In this document: piece after piece, positions 1-7,616 of the stretch
How the letters are laid out: every line of letters begins with the position of its first letter
Position numbering within the stretch: the first letter of the stretch is position 1
Assembly (NCBI GenBank): GCA_031296355.1
Contig: JARLFX010000313.1
Coordinates: forward strand, 1 to 12,997
Source of the DNA: Acidobacteriaceae bacterium
Lineage (GTDB): Bacteria; Acidobacteriota; Terriglobia; Terriglobales; Acidobacteriaceae
Direction: 5' to 3'
DNA: 12,997 bases
Made by a program: the position numbers and the translations under genes
Notes under the pieces: model-generated
Told to the model about the DNA's origin: nothing
Seen by the model: only the letters and a program-made list of their open reading frames with translations
Database searches by the model: none

Positions 1-1118
1 CCGCGAACGGCAAGTGCCAGAAGCACGCCGCATAGGGCTCCGAGCAGGGCGAGCAGCCGCCAGGGGAACTGCAGATACTGCAGCTCCGGCAGGCGCCAGG
101 CGAAGAGGCTGGCACGGGTGAGGGCGAAGCCGAGCGCCATCACCGCGGCTCCGAGGACGGCGATGAGACGGCGGTCTGCGCGGATGCGGCGTTGCCACGC
201 CACCAGCAGGAAGACGAGGGCGACGGTCATCATGAGCAGCGCGAGGTTCGATGCCGTCCAGAGAACGCGGTCGTGAAGGAAATCGGGCGTGTGGTGGAAG
301 AGGGTATTGTCTTGTGGACGCATGCCGGGCGGGATGGCAAATTCCATGTGGATCCAGTGACGTTCCCAGACGACCGGCAGCAGATAGAACGCGGCAAGAC
401 CAAGCCCAAGCAGAACGCCGCTGGCCGCAGGCAACAGCAGAGGAAACATGGCGGCGAAGCGGCGGCCGGAGTAGGCGGTGCGAAAGACGATGAGGAGTCG
501 CAGCAGAAGCAGAAGGGCGAAGAGGTAGAAGCTCATCAGCGCGGAGGGCACGTTGGTGAGAGAGACGAGAGCGATAGCGACGGCGACGCGGCGGATGGAG
601 ATGGTTTCGCGTAGCACGGCGAGCAGAAGTAGCGGCATCCACGCAGCGGCAAGCAGCTCGCCATAGGCGCAGCGTTCGTAGGCGACGAAGAGCATGTAGG
701 GATTGGCGAGGTAGAAGACCGCGGCGACCAGCGCGCTGTGAGGGGTGGTCCATTCTGAGGCCAGACGGCGCATGCTGAATCCGCAGGCGGTAAGCGCGAC
801 AAAGGTGAACGCCGCCGGGACGAGCCGGAGGGGAAGCACCAGAGAGAAGAGGCCGCCGAGGAGCCAGGAGAGCGGTGGATAGAAGACGAAGCGGGGTTCG
901 CCCGCGCCCCATGCGGGAGTGAACGCCCAGCGTGGCCATAGGATTCCGTGCCACCATTGCTCGCTGACTTCGAGCCAGTTGGTCAGGTGGAAGTCGAGGT
1001 CGTGGCCGCAGGAGGCGCCACGCAGCAGGAGCGGCAGGATCACGACAAAGGCGGCGAGCAGAATGATGCTGCTGTCGCGGAGGGTAGTGTCGCCGGACTG
1101 TACGTTACTGGATGCCAT
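1..1118 (-). CDS. Polytopic GT-C-like membrane protein, N-terminal part (cut by window edge)
   Basis: An open frame reads leftward from ATG at 1118 through the whole window edge with no stop (372 codons visible), starting MASSNVQSGDTTLRDSS. After a short cytoplasmic tail come a first membrane segment (about residues 17-30) and the motif GHDLDFHLTNWLEVSEQWW. These are followed by WGAGEPRFVFYPPLSWLLGG and further strongly hydrophobic helices rich in Leu, Ala and Val. Near the edge is QYLQFPWRLLALLG. The acidic D-x-D-F-H pair after helix 1, the FYPP loop and the QFPWR motif resemble the GT-C glycosyltransferase-like membrane proteins grouped as '6-pyruvoyl-tetrahydropterin synthase-related'. This comes from memory of the family. 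The frame starts 7 bp after the acylase stop, so the two are probably co-transcribed. No clear ribosome site is seen. Substrate unknown; a lipid-linked sugar donor is the usual guess for this fold. Confidence 0.85.
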   Translation of the reverse strand, partial: MASSNVQSGDTTLRDSSIILLAAFVVILPLLLRGASCGHDLDFHLTNWLEVSEQWWHGILWPRWAFTPAWGAGEPRFVFYPPLSWLLGGLFSLVLPLRLVPAAFTFVALTACGFSMRRLASEWTTPHSALVAAVFYLANPYMLFVAYERCAYGELLAAAWMPLLLLAVLRETISIRRVAVAIALVSLTNVPSALMSFYLFALLLLLRLLIVFRTAYSGRRFAAMFPLLLPAASGVLLGLGLAAFYLLPVVWERHWIHMEFAIPPGMRPQDNTLFHHTPDFLHDRVLWTASNLALLMMTVALVFLLVAWQRRIRADRRLIAVLGAAVMALGFALTRASLFAWRLPELQYLQFPWRLLALLGALCGVLLALAVR

Positions 1119-1124
1119 GAATTC

Positions 1125-3677
1125 TTATTGCGGCAGCAGGGTAAGGGTGTGTGTGGCTCCCTGGGCTACAGCCGTGCTGCTAAATGGAAGCTGGAACGTA
1201 ATGCCGTTGTACCACGCCTGCCATTGGTCATGGAACCAGGGACTGAGGACGTTACCTGATTCGCCATTGACGATGTTGAGGGTGGAGTGATCGAGGTTGG
1301 AGAGGTCAGCGGTGAAACGCTCTGAGGGACCGAAGGTGCGCTTGGTCTGTTTGACCGTGGTGGCGTCGCCACTCTGTGGCAAGGAGCCGGTGCCGACAGG
1401 CAGATGGACGATGGAACGCAGCAGGGGAATGGTGCCAAAGAGCGGGTGCTCGATCTCAACGCGGTGGATCTTGCCGTAGGGCCAGTGCGAGAGGTCGGCT
1501 GGGGCATGTCCCATGCGCAGGCCATTGGCGACGGCGGCGGTGAGCAGGTCGTTCCACGTGGCAAATTGCGTGGGCAACCAGCGTGCGGGCTGGTGGTCTA
1601 CCATTTCTTCCTGCACAAAGCTCATCTCTCCCCAGTGATAGAGCCGCCACTCTTCGCCATCGGGCTTGCCGAGGCGGGGTTGAAGCAGCATGGGCCAGAG
1701 TGCGAGCTTCGCCGCATCCACAATGGCGGCGGCGGGCGAGGCGATATCGAGGTTGCCGTTCCATGCGCGCAGCAGGTCAGCCGCCTGGCGGAGTTGCGGC
1801 GATGCAGAGGGGGTGTGATCGATGGCATAGGCAAAGCGCTGCGCCATCTCCTGGTCTACATCGGAATGGATGTCATTCTGTAGCGCCAGCATGTCTGCTG
1901 GCGTGAGTTTGGTGGAGTCTTCCAGGACGCGCCAGATGCGCTCGTTGCGGTAGGGCGCTTCCCAATCGAGCGTGATGCTGTAGGGGTAGCCGTCGGGCGA
2001 GACGCGTGAATTGGCTGTGGCCAGTATGCCGCCGGGGGGATCAAAGACCTGAGGCAGCTGATCGAAGGGGATGTAACCGGCCCACTCAAAGCTGCCAGCT
2101 TCGGTCGCGACGTGGATGGGCGTTGCGCTCAGGCCGCTGGGATGATCCACGCTGCCGCGCAGAGGAATGCGGCCGGTGGCGTGGTAGCCGATGTGTCCGG
2201 CGGTATCGGCGTAGATGGCGTTTTGCGCAGGCGCGCCGAAGTGGGCGATGGCGGCGCAGAACTCCTGCCAGTTGGCGGCGGTGTTGATGGGGAGGAAGGG
2301 AAGATCGACGGTGCCGGGATCGTAGATGCTCCAGCGCAGGCTGAGATCGCGCTGCTCATGCGGCAACATGGGCGAGATGATGGGGCCATGATTGGTGGCG
2401 AGCACATCGAGCGTGCGGTTGCGGCCACCGCGGACGGCGATGAGTTCGGGATGATGCTGCAGGGGGTGCCAGGCGCCGTCGGCGGATTGGTATTCCTGGT
2501 GGTTGCGGGTGTGCTCGATGTAGATGTCCTGCACGTCGCCGCCGAGGTTGGTGAATCCCCAGGCGATGTTTTCGTTGTGGCCGGAGATGACGAAGGGCAT
2601 GCCGGGCAGGGTGACGCCGGTGACATGCAGTGGCATGGATGAGGATGTGGTCTCCAGCTCTGCCATGTACCAGATGCCCGGCAGGGTGTGCGCGAGGTGC
2701 ATGTCGTTGGCGAGCAGCGGCAGGCCGCTGATGGTGTGCGCTCCGGAGACGGCCCACTCATTGGAGCCGGCACGGCAGCCGTCGCAGGCAAAGCGCGAGC
2801 TGCTGAGGGCGAGGGTTTTTTGCAGGGCGAGAAGATCGGCGACATGGGCGGGGTCCAGCGGCGGCGGCTTGCGCAGCTCGGTCTGCGATTCATCGAGCGG
2901 CACGTCGGGAATGTTGAGCTGCGGAGCGGTCAGATCCATCACCGGGCGGGCGGGGGGATGATCGCGCCAGGAGCCGACGGGGTAGAGGTCGGCGAGCAGC
3001 TCCGGAGGCAGCTTGGCGGCGAGCTGCTCGCGCTGCAGCTTGATGGGAAAGCCGGTGGAGAGGTCCTGCACCATGGCCAGGCCGACGAGGATGGAATCGC
3101 GCGGCTGCCAGGGGCGCGGGGTGTAACGCAGCACGCGAAATTCCGCAGGCAGGTTTGCAGAGCTGGCGGCGATGAGCGCATTGACGCCGCGAGCGTAGTC
3201 GTTCAGGTAGCGAAGTTCGTCTGGGGGAAGCTGGGTGACGACGGCGTCCGCGGTGTTGCGGAGCTGTTCCAGGCGCTGGCCTTCGTCGTGAGCCACCATG
3301 CTGGGGCCAAGAATTTCGGCGAGCTCGCCGGCAGCGTGGCGGCGGAGCATGTCCATCTGCCAGAGGCGGTCTTGTGCGGTGACGTAGCCCTGGGCGAAGG
3401 CGAGATCGTCAACCGAAGCGGCGCGGATGTGCGGCATGCCGTGGGCATCGCGGATGATGAGGACGGGCGCGCCGAGGCCGGCGACGTGCAGAGCGCCGTC
3501 AATCTGCGGAAGCGAGGCGCGCATGGCGTGGCGGATATAGATGCGGGCGCCATAGAAGCAGATAGAGAGCAGGATGAAAAGCAGAACAGCGGCGCGCAGG
3601 GTGAACTGCATGGCGCGAGAGATGGGTTGCGGGGGAGTGAGTTGTTCCGATGGCTGTGTGGGGGCGGCGGTGTCCAT
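1125..3677 (-). CDS. Penicillin acylase family protein (S45 Ntn hydrolase)
   Basis: Probable periplasmic or membrane-anchored amidohydrolase that matures by self-cleavage. From ATG 3677 (850 aa) there is a proline-rich cytoplasmic tail, then one membrane anchor (about residues 25-48), then the alpha chain with AFAQGYVTAQDRLWQMDMLR, typical of the family. The autocatalytic site is GSNEWAVSG, with nucleophile Ser305 as the predicted first residue of the beta chain. QNAIYADTAGHIGY supplies the oxyanion-hole Asn (about 486). The C-terminal part holds VNGESGNVLSPWFHDQW, also usual for S45 enzymes, and length is normal. Two cysteines (CDGC, 298-301) lie just before the cleavage site. Start is uncertain: the frame stays open to a TTG at 3737, and ATG 3611 is also possible; none has a good ribosome site. 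ATG 3677 is preferred because a weak promoter (TTGCAA, 17 bp, TACATC) would start transcription near 3733. The natural substrate cannot be read from sequence; family members cleave acylated homoserine lactones, beta-lactams or other amides. Confidence 0.93.
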   Translation of the reverse strand: MDTAAPTQPSEQLTPPQPISRAMQFTLRAAVLLFILLSICFYGARIYIRHAMRASLPQIDGALHVAGLGAPVLIIRDAHGMPHIRAASVDDLAFAQGYVTAQDRLWQMDMLRRHAAGELAEILGPSMVAHDEGQRLEQLRNTADAVVTQLPPDELRYLNDYARGVNALIAASSANLPAEFRVLRYTPRPWQPRDSILVGLAMVQDLSTGFPIKLQREQLAAKLPPELLADLYPVGSWRDHPPARPVMDLTAPQLNIPDVPLDESQTELRKPPPLDPAHVADLLALQKTLALSSSRFACDGCRAGSNEWAVSGAHTISGLPLLANDMHLAHTLPGIWYMAELETTSSSMPLHVTGVTLPGMPFVISGHNENIAWGFTNLGGDVQDIYIEHTRNHQEYQSADGAWHPLQHHPELIAVRGGRNRTLDVLATNHGPIISPMLPHEQRDLSLRWSIYDPGTVDLPFLPINTAANWQEFCAAIAHFGAPAQNAIYADTAGHIGYHATGRIPLRGSVDHPSGLSATPIHVATEAGSFEWAGYIPFDQLPQVFDPPGGILATANSRVSPDGYPYSITLDWEAPYRNERIWRVLEDSTKLTPADMLALQNDIHSDVDQEMAQRFAYAIDHTPSASPQLRQAADLLRAWNGNLDIASPAAAIVDAAKLALWPMLLQPRLGKPDGEEWRLYHWGEMSFVQEEMVDHQPARWLPTQFATWNDLLTAAVANGLRMGHAPADLSHWPYGKIHRVEIEHPLFGTIPLLRSIVHLPVGTGSLPQSGDATTVKQTKRTFGPSERFTADLSNLDHSTLNIVNGESGNVLSPWFHDQWQAWYNGITFQLPFSSTAVAQGATHTLTLLPQ

Positions 3678-3773
3678 GTGGGATTGAGTGTCCAGGGGAA
3701 GAAGATGCCCCAGTAAGAAGTTTAGGGCATTTTGCAACTGATGTAACGATTTGCTGCGACACTTGCAACACAG

Positions 3774-3796
3774 ATTCCTCCGCTACGCTGCGGAAT
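3774..3796. repeat. Short intergenic hairpin repeat (ATTCC...GGAAT)
   Basis: ATTCC at 3774-3778 pairs with GGAAT at 3792-3796. Two further pairs (GC/GC) close after a 3-base bulge, around the loop TACGCT. The element is followed by GACAAA. It lies between the divergent acylase and DHH genes, upstream of the DHH -35 box. Elements of this look (CCTCCGCTACGCTGCGGAATGACA-like) recur between genes in many Acidobacteria, from memory. Whether it is repeated elsewhere in this genome cannot be seen here. Confidence 0.4.
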
Positions 3797-3821
3797 GACA
3801 AATAAGCGGTGGGATGTTCGC

Positions 3822-3850
3822 TTGACATGCGGGGGCGGTACGGCAATGCT
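3822..3850 (+). promoter_or_regulatory. Candidate sigma70-type promoter of the DHH gene
   Basis: A perfect TTGACA (3822-3827) is followed after 17 bp by AATGCT (3845-3850), a weak -10 with 3 of 6 consensus bases. Transcription would begin near 3857, giving a leader of about 33 nt before the GTG start at 3890. The rest of the 3738-3889 gap holds a hairpin repeat and two TTGCAAC copies (3732-3738 and 3763-3769). Confidence 0.4.
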
Positions 3851-3889
3851 TAGAGATTCGGCGACAGAAATTTTCCGGGGGGCAGGCGA

Positions 3890-4870
3890 GTGAACGTCAG
3901 GGTGTTTTATCACGACAGGTGTTTCGACGGAGCGTGCTCTGCGTCGATCTTTACGCGGTTTCATCGCGAATGCATTGGCACGGCTACGAGCTTCGATTAC
4001 GTGGGGCTGGCGCACCGCGCGGGCGGGCTATTCAACGACGTGGAGTACTCCGAGGGCGAGAACGCCATTGTGGACTTCAAGTATTCGAATTCGCCCAGTG
4101 TGACGTGGTGGTTTGATCATCACCAGAGCGCGTTTCTGAATGAGGAAGACCGGGCGCAGTTTCTGGCGGGGCAGGCGGATGGTTCGCAGGAGATGCGGAA
4201 GTTCTTCGATCCGAACTACACGTCTTGCACCAGCTTTATTGCGTACATTGCGCGCACGCGGTTTGGATTCGATACCGCGCCGCTGCTGGAACTGCTGCAC
4301 TGGGCGGACATTGTGGACGGCGCGAAGTACGAGAGCGCGGAGGCTGCTGTCGGCATGCTGGAGCCGGCGATGAAGCTGACGCTGGTGATCGAGTCGGCTG
4401 CGGATTCGCTGTTTGGGCAGAGATTGATTCCGCTGCTGACGGCGATGCCGTTGCAGGAGGTGCTGGACCAGAAGTTTGTGCAGGAGGCGCTGGGGCCGCA
4501 GCTGGAGAAGCATCGCGCCAGCATCGAACTGATCCGGCAGCGGGCAGTGTGCGAGCAGGGCACGATCTTCTTCGACATCACCGACCAGCCGACGGAGGGG
4601 TACAACAAGTTCATTCCGTACTACCTGATTCCGGAGGCGAATTACACGGTGGGGCTGAGCAAGTCGAGCTTCCGGGTGAAGATCGGCGTGGGGACGAATC
4701 CGTGGACGAAGGTGCCGGTGAGCAAGCTGGTGAATATTGCCGCGATCTGCGAACGGTATGGCGGCGGCGGTCATGCGCGCGTGGGCGCGATCAGCTTTCC
4801 GCCGGACAAGGAAGATGATGCGCGGAAGGCGGCGGCGGAGGTTGTGGCGGAGTTGAGAGCTGCGGAGTAG
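3890..4870 (+). CDS. DHH family phosphoesterase with DHHA1-type C-terminal motif
   Basis: Predicted cytoplasmic metal-dependent phosphodiesterase of 326 aa. The N-terminal DHH domain shows motif I as YHDRCFDGACSA (Asp9 and Asp13) and motif II in IVDFKY (Asp62). Motif III is the name-giving WWFDHH (Asp76-His77-His78), and motif IV is HWADIVDG (Asp140, Asp143). The C-terminal substrate-binding part has the glycine-rich ERYGGGGHARVGAI (GGGGH at 291-295), as in NrnA, RecJ and related DHHA1 proteins. Relatives degrade short RNAs, pAp or cyclic dinucleotides; which of these applies is not evident. The start is GTG 3890, chosen because motif I begins a few residues in and a G-rich stretch with GGCAGG (3881-3886) precedes it. 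The gene stands alone: it is divergent from the acylase and convergent with rseP, with a candidate promoter 40-70 bp upstream. All metal-binding motifs are present, so it should be active. Confidence 0.92.
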   Translation: MNVRVFYHDRCFDGACSASIFTRFHRECIGTATSFDYVGLAHRAGGLFNDVEYSEGENAIVDFKYSNSPSVTWWFDHHQSAFLNEEDRAQFLAGQADGSQEMRKFFDPNYTSCTSFIAYIARTRFGFDTAPLLELLHWADIVDGAKYESAEAAVGMLEPAMKLTLVIESAADSLFGQRLIPLLTAMPLQEVLDQKFVQEALGPQLEKHRASIELIRQRAVCEQGTIFFDITDQPTEGYNKFIPYYLIPEANYTVGLSKSSFRVKIGVGTNPWTKVPVSKLVNIAAICERYGGGGHARVGAISFPPDKEDDARKAAAEVVAELRAAE

Positions 4871-4955
4871 GGATTGCTACAGGTAAATCCTGCGAAGGTT
4901 CGCTTCCTGCCCCTGCGAACAAAATGCCGTTCACAGGGGACCCCGTTCGCGAATG

Positions 4956-4992
4956 CCCACCTTAGCCGCGATAAGGCTGCGGCGAAGATGGG
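4956..4992. repeat. Imperfect inverted repeat between convergent genes
   Basis: CCCACCTTAGCCGC (4956-4969) and GCGGCGAAGATGGG (4979-4992) form a 14-position stem with two mismatches and a 9-nt loop. It lies 85 bp after the DHH stop. No T tract follows on either strand, so it is not a standard intrinsic terminator. It may still act as a transcript-end or mRNA-stabilising structure, and it looks like a mobile or reiterated intergenic element. Confidence 0.5.
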
Positions 4993-5053
4993 GCACCCAG
5001 AGTTGGGGTGGCATGAAAACCCAGGTCTCAAATGCGAGACCTGGGGCACCCAG
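4989..5053. repeat. Perfect 10-bp hairpin flanked by direct repeats
   Basis: CCCAGGTCTC (5020-5029) and GAGACCTGGG (5036-5045) form a perfect 10-bp stem around the loop AAATGC. The 12-bp direct repeat TGGGGCACCCAG occurs at 4989-5000 and again at 5042-5053, so the second copy overlaps the 3' arm. The first copy overlaps the neighbouring hairpin at 4956-4992, making a composite element. It ends 15 bp from the rseP stop and could end transcripts from both convergent genes, though no T tract is present. Similar 'CCAGGTCTC...GAGACCTGGGGCACCC' elements are, from memory, scattered between genes in Acidobacteria. Confidence 0.6.
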
Positions 5054-5067
5054 TGTGGTGGCTGCCT

Positions 5068-6420
5068 TTAGAGCTTCATCTTCGCGAAGGGCGCGAGCTT
5101 GGTGATGTCGTTGAAGATGACGAAGACGGCGAAGAGGATGATGACGATGAAGGCCGCCTGGTAGATACGTTCCTTCCAGACCTGGCTGATATCGCGGCGG
5201 ATGATTGATTCCACGGCGAGGAACAGGATCATGCCGCCATCGAGTATGGGGAAGGGCAGAAGGTTGAAGATGCCGAGGTTCAGGCTGATGGATGCCATGA
5301 GCTGCAGCACAATCCAGATGCCCATGCGCGAGGCGAGTTCTACTTGCTGCCAGATGCCGACCGGGCCGCTGAGATTCTTGACCGAGACTTTGCCGCCGAA
5401 GAGACGGCGCAGGGCGGTGACAATCAGCTTGGAGTCGTGCCAGTTGGATTTCCAGGATTCGTGTGCCGCGGCGCGGAAGGGGAGCTTCTCCACGTAGGTG
5501 GGCGCGGGGACGGCACGGAAGCCGAGGCGGTATTGCTTGACGCCGTCGCCGGCATCCGAGATCTGCGGGGTGAGATGAATAGCGAGCGGCTGGCCATCGC
5601 GCAGTACGACGACAGTGGCTGGCTTGCCTCCCTGATCCTGCATGTAGGCGAGCAGCGCCTGTACGCTGTGCAGAGGAAGACCATCAATCGAGACGATGGC
5701 ATCGTTCGGCTGCATGCCGGCCTGGGCAGCGGGCATGCCTGATTCCAGTTGCATCACCTGGACGGGCGTGTTCTGTAGCACGGGGAGGAAGCCCATGTCG
5801 TCCATGTTGAAGTCGTCCTGAATGCCATCGGACTTCACCACGATGTTGCTATCGACGCGCTGGCCGTTGTGCAGGTAGGAGAAGGCGACGGTCTGCTTCA
5901 GGTTGAGCAGAGAGCGCTCGAAGACGTCGCGCCAGGTGGGATTCTCCACCGTGTCAAAACGCACGATGGTATCGCCGGCGTGCATGCCGAGTTCGGCGGC
6001 GGGTGATTTTGCAACGACCCAATCCACTACGGCGGGATGGGTGAGGTACTCCTGCACTTCGTGATGGCACATGGAGACGCCGAGCACGATGACGAAGGCG
6101 AGGATGAAGTTGCTGATGGGGCCGGCAAGCGCAACCAGCACACGCTGCCAGCGGGGATGGGCGTTGAAGTCGCCGGGATCGGTGGCCTGCTCGCCGGGAT
6201 TGTCGCCGGACATCTTGACGTAGCCGCCGAGGGGCAGAGCGCTGACGCGGTAATCCGTATCGCCGCGGCGGAAGCCGAAGAGCCGCTTGCCGAAGCCGAT
6301 GGAGAATGTCTCCACGCGGATGCGGCAGAGCTTGGCGACGGCGAAGTGGCCGAACTCATGTACCAGCACCATGATGCCGAGGATGATGATGAAATACAGA
6401 ATGCTGGGCAGGTGAGTCAT
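5068..6420 (-). CDS. rseP: RIP metalloprotease RseP (site-2 protease, M50)
   Basis: Intramembrane zinc protease of 450 aa, the length usual for RseP with two PDZ domains. The first helix carries the zinc motif HEFGH (21-25). The third zinc ligand is in NLLPFPILDGG (Asp394). ALPLGGYVKM (61-70) and GPISNF (100-105) are further M50 signatures. PDZ1 lies at about 122-200 (SPAAELGMHAGD) and PDZ2 at about 208-285 (GMPAAQAGMQPND). SGPVGI (351-356) precedes the last membrane helices, the final one at about 420-437. In relatives it cuts anti-sigma factors after a first cleavage, releasing the envelope stress response, and trims signal-peptide remnants; the substrate here is unknown. It is the last gene of the uppS-cdsA-dxr-rseP block, 34 bp after dxr. 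ATG 6420 fits the family N-terminus. Confidence 0.96.
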   Translation of the reverse strand: MTHLPSILYFIIILGIMVLVHEFGHFAVAKLCRIRVETFSIGFGKRLFGFRRGDTDYRVSALPLGGYVKMSGDNPGEQATDPGDFNAHPRWQRVLVALAGPISNFILAFVIVLGVSMCHHEVQEYLTHPAVVDWVVAKSPAAELGMHAGDTIVRFDTVENPTWRDVFERSLLNLKQTVAFSYLHNGQRVDSNIVVKSDGIQDDFNMDDMGFLPVLQNTPVQVMQLESGMPAAQAGMQPNDAIVSIDGLPLHSVQALLAYMQDQGGKPATVVVLRDGQPLAIHLTPQISDAGDGVKQYRLGFRAVPAPTYVEKLPFRAAAHESWKSNWHDSKLIVTALRRLFGGKVSVKNLSGPVGIWQQVELASRMGIWIVLQLMASISLNLGIFNLLPFPILDGGMILFLAVESIIRRDISQVWKERIYQAAFIVIILFAVFVIFNDITKLAPFAKMKL

Positions 6421-6454
6421 GGGGAGTCGCAGTGTCCTTGGGTTAAGTCAGAAT

Positions 6455-7612
6455 TTAGTGTGCTGCAATCTCGCGGGCGAGTTGCCGGGCTTCGGCGTCT
6501 GCCTGCAAAACGCCGGCAATGGTGGTTGGATGTCCCGCGGGCGTTCGCGCCAGCACAGCTTCGATTGTACGCGCGATGCCGTGGAAGGAGATGCGGCCTT
6601 CGAGGAAGGCGGCGACGGCGATCTCATCGGCTGCGTTGAGTGCAACGCAGGCGGTGCCGCCCGTCTCTGCGGCTTCGTAGGCGAGGCGCAGGCAGGGGAA
6701 TTTGGCAAGATCGGGCTGGGAGAAGTCCAGCTGGCCCAGGGATTTCATGTCAAAGGTTAGACTCGACGCCACGCGCTCCGGATAGCTGAGTGCATAGAGA
6801 ATCGGCAGGCGCATATCGGTGACGGAGATCTGGGCGAGGATGCTGCCGTCGATGTACTCCACCAGCGAGTGCACGGTGGATTGCGGATGCACGGTGACCT
6901 GGACGCGGCTGGCGGGAAGATCGAAGAGGCGGCAGGCTTCAATGACTTCAAAGCCCTTGTTCATCATGGTGGCGGAGTCGATGGTGATGCGCTGGCCCAT
7001 CTTCCATGTGGGATGGTTGAGCGCCTGGGCGACGGTGATTTTGTCAAAGTCGGCCATCGGCAGGTTGCGGAAGGGGCCGCCGGAGGCGGTGAGCCAGACC
7101 TGCTTGACTTCATTCTGCGCGCCGCCGCGCATGCACTGGTGGACGGCGTTGTGTTCGCTGTCAATGGGCAGCAGGGCGACGTTGTGCGCGCGGGCGGCGG
7201 CGATGATGATCTCGCCTGCGGTGACGAGGCACTCTTTATTGGCGAGGCCGATGGTCTTGCCCGCGCAGACGGCGGCGTAGGTGGCTTCGAGCCCGGCGAC
7301 GCCGACGATGGCGCTGACGACGAAGTTTACTTCGGGAAGCGTGGCAACCTGCACGGTTCCGGCGGTGCCGTAGACGACTTCGGTGCCGGTGATGTCCGCC
7401 GCAACGAGGCGGGTGCGGAGCTTGGTTGCCAGTTCTTCGGTGGCGAGGGAGATGAGCTTCGGTCGCCACGTCTGGCACTGGGCGAAGGCGGCGTCGATAT
7501 TGCGGCCTGCGGCGAGCGAGGCGACGCGGTAGCGGTCAGGATAGCTCTGGCAGATGCTGAGGGTGCTGTTGCCGATGGAGCCGGTGGAACCAAGGATTGC
7601 GATTGTCTTCAA
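6455..7612 (-). CDS. dxr: 1-deoxy-D-xylulose 5-phosphate reductoisomerase
   Basis: Converts DXP to 2-C-methyl-D-erythritol 4-phosphate with NADPH, the committed step of the MEP isoprenoid pathway, in the cytoplasm. The 385-aa protein begins with the nucleotide-binding loop GSTGSIGNS (8-16). ANKECLV (124-130) follows, and the metal and substrate site LLPIDSEHN holds Asp151 and Glu153. TASGGPF (175-181), HPTWKMG with His200, and MMNKGFEVIEA with Glu222 complete the active site. All expected residues are present. The start is TTG 7612: it places the GSTGSIG loop at the usual distance and there is no better ATG or GTG. It lies 4 bp after the cdsA stop, so translation is probably coupled. Its product feeds, through IPP and farnesyl-PP, the UppS reaction encoded two genes upstream. 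Confidence 0.97.
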   Translation of the reverse strand: MKTIAILGSTGSIGNSTLSICQSYPDRYRVASLAAGRNIDAAFAQCQTWRPKLISLATEELATKLRTRLVAADITGTEVVYGTAGTVQVATLPEVNFVVSAIVGVAGLEATYAAVCAGKTIGLANKECLVTAGEIIIAAARAHNVALLPIDSEHNAVHQCMRGGAQNEVKQVWLTASGGPFRNLPMADFDKITVAQALNHPTWKMGQRITIDSATMMNKGFEVIEACRLFDLPASRVQVTVHPQSTVHSLVEYIDGSILAQISVTDMRLPILYALSYPERVASSLTFDMKSLGQLDFSQPDLAKFPCLRLAYEAAETGGTACVALNAADEIAVAAFLEGRISFHGIARTIEAVLARTPAGHPTTIAGVLQADAEARQLAREIAAH

Positions 7613-7616
7613 CGTA

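Noticed and set aside
192..614. A 140-codon plus-strand open frame near the left edge
   Set aside because: Highly charged (Glu, Gly, Gln, Arg) translation; the opposite strand reads as a continuous polytopic membrane protein through the same DNA.
2688..3716. A 342-codon plus-strand open frame opposite the acylase gene
   Set aside because: It is a shadow of the GC-rich acylase gene: biased Gly/Ala/Val/Arg composition, no recognisable motif, and the minus strand there carries an unmistakable S45 protein.
3678..3737. N-terminal extension of the acylase to TTG 3737
   Set aside because: It adds 20 residues ahead of an already adequate cytoplasmic tail, has no ribosome site, and would overlap the most plausible promoter. 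Kept only as an alternative start.
4028..4774. A 248-codon minus-strand open frame inside the DHH gene
   Set aside because: Arg/Leu/His-rich mirror of a real coding frame with all DHH motifs on the other strand.
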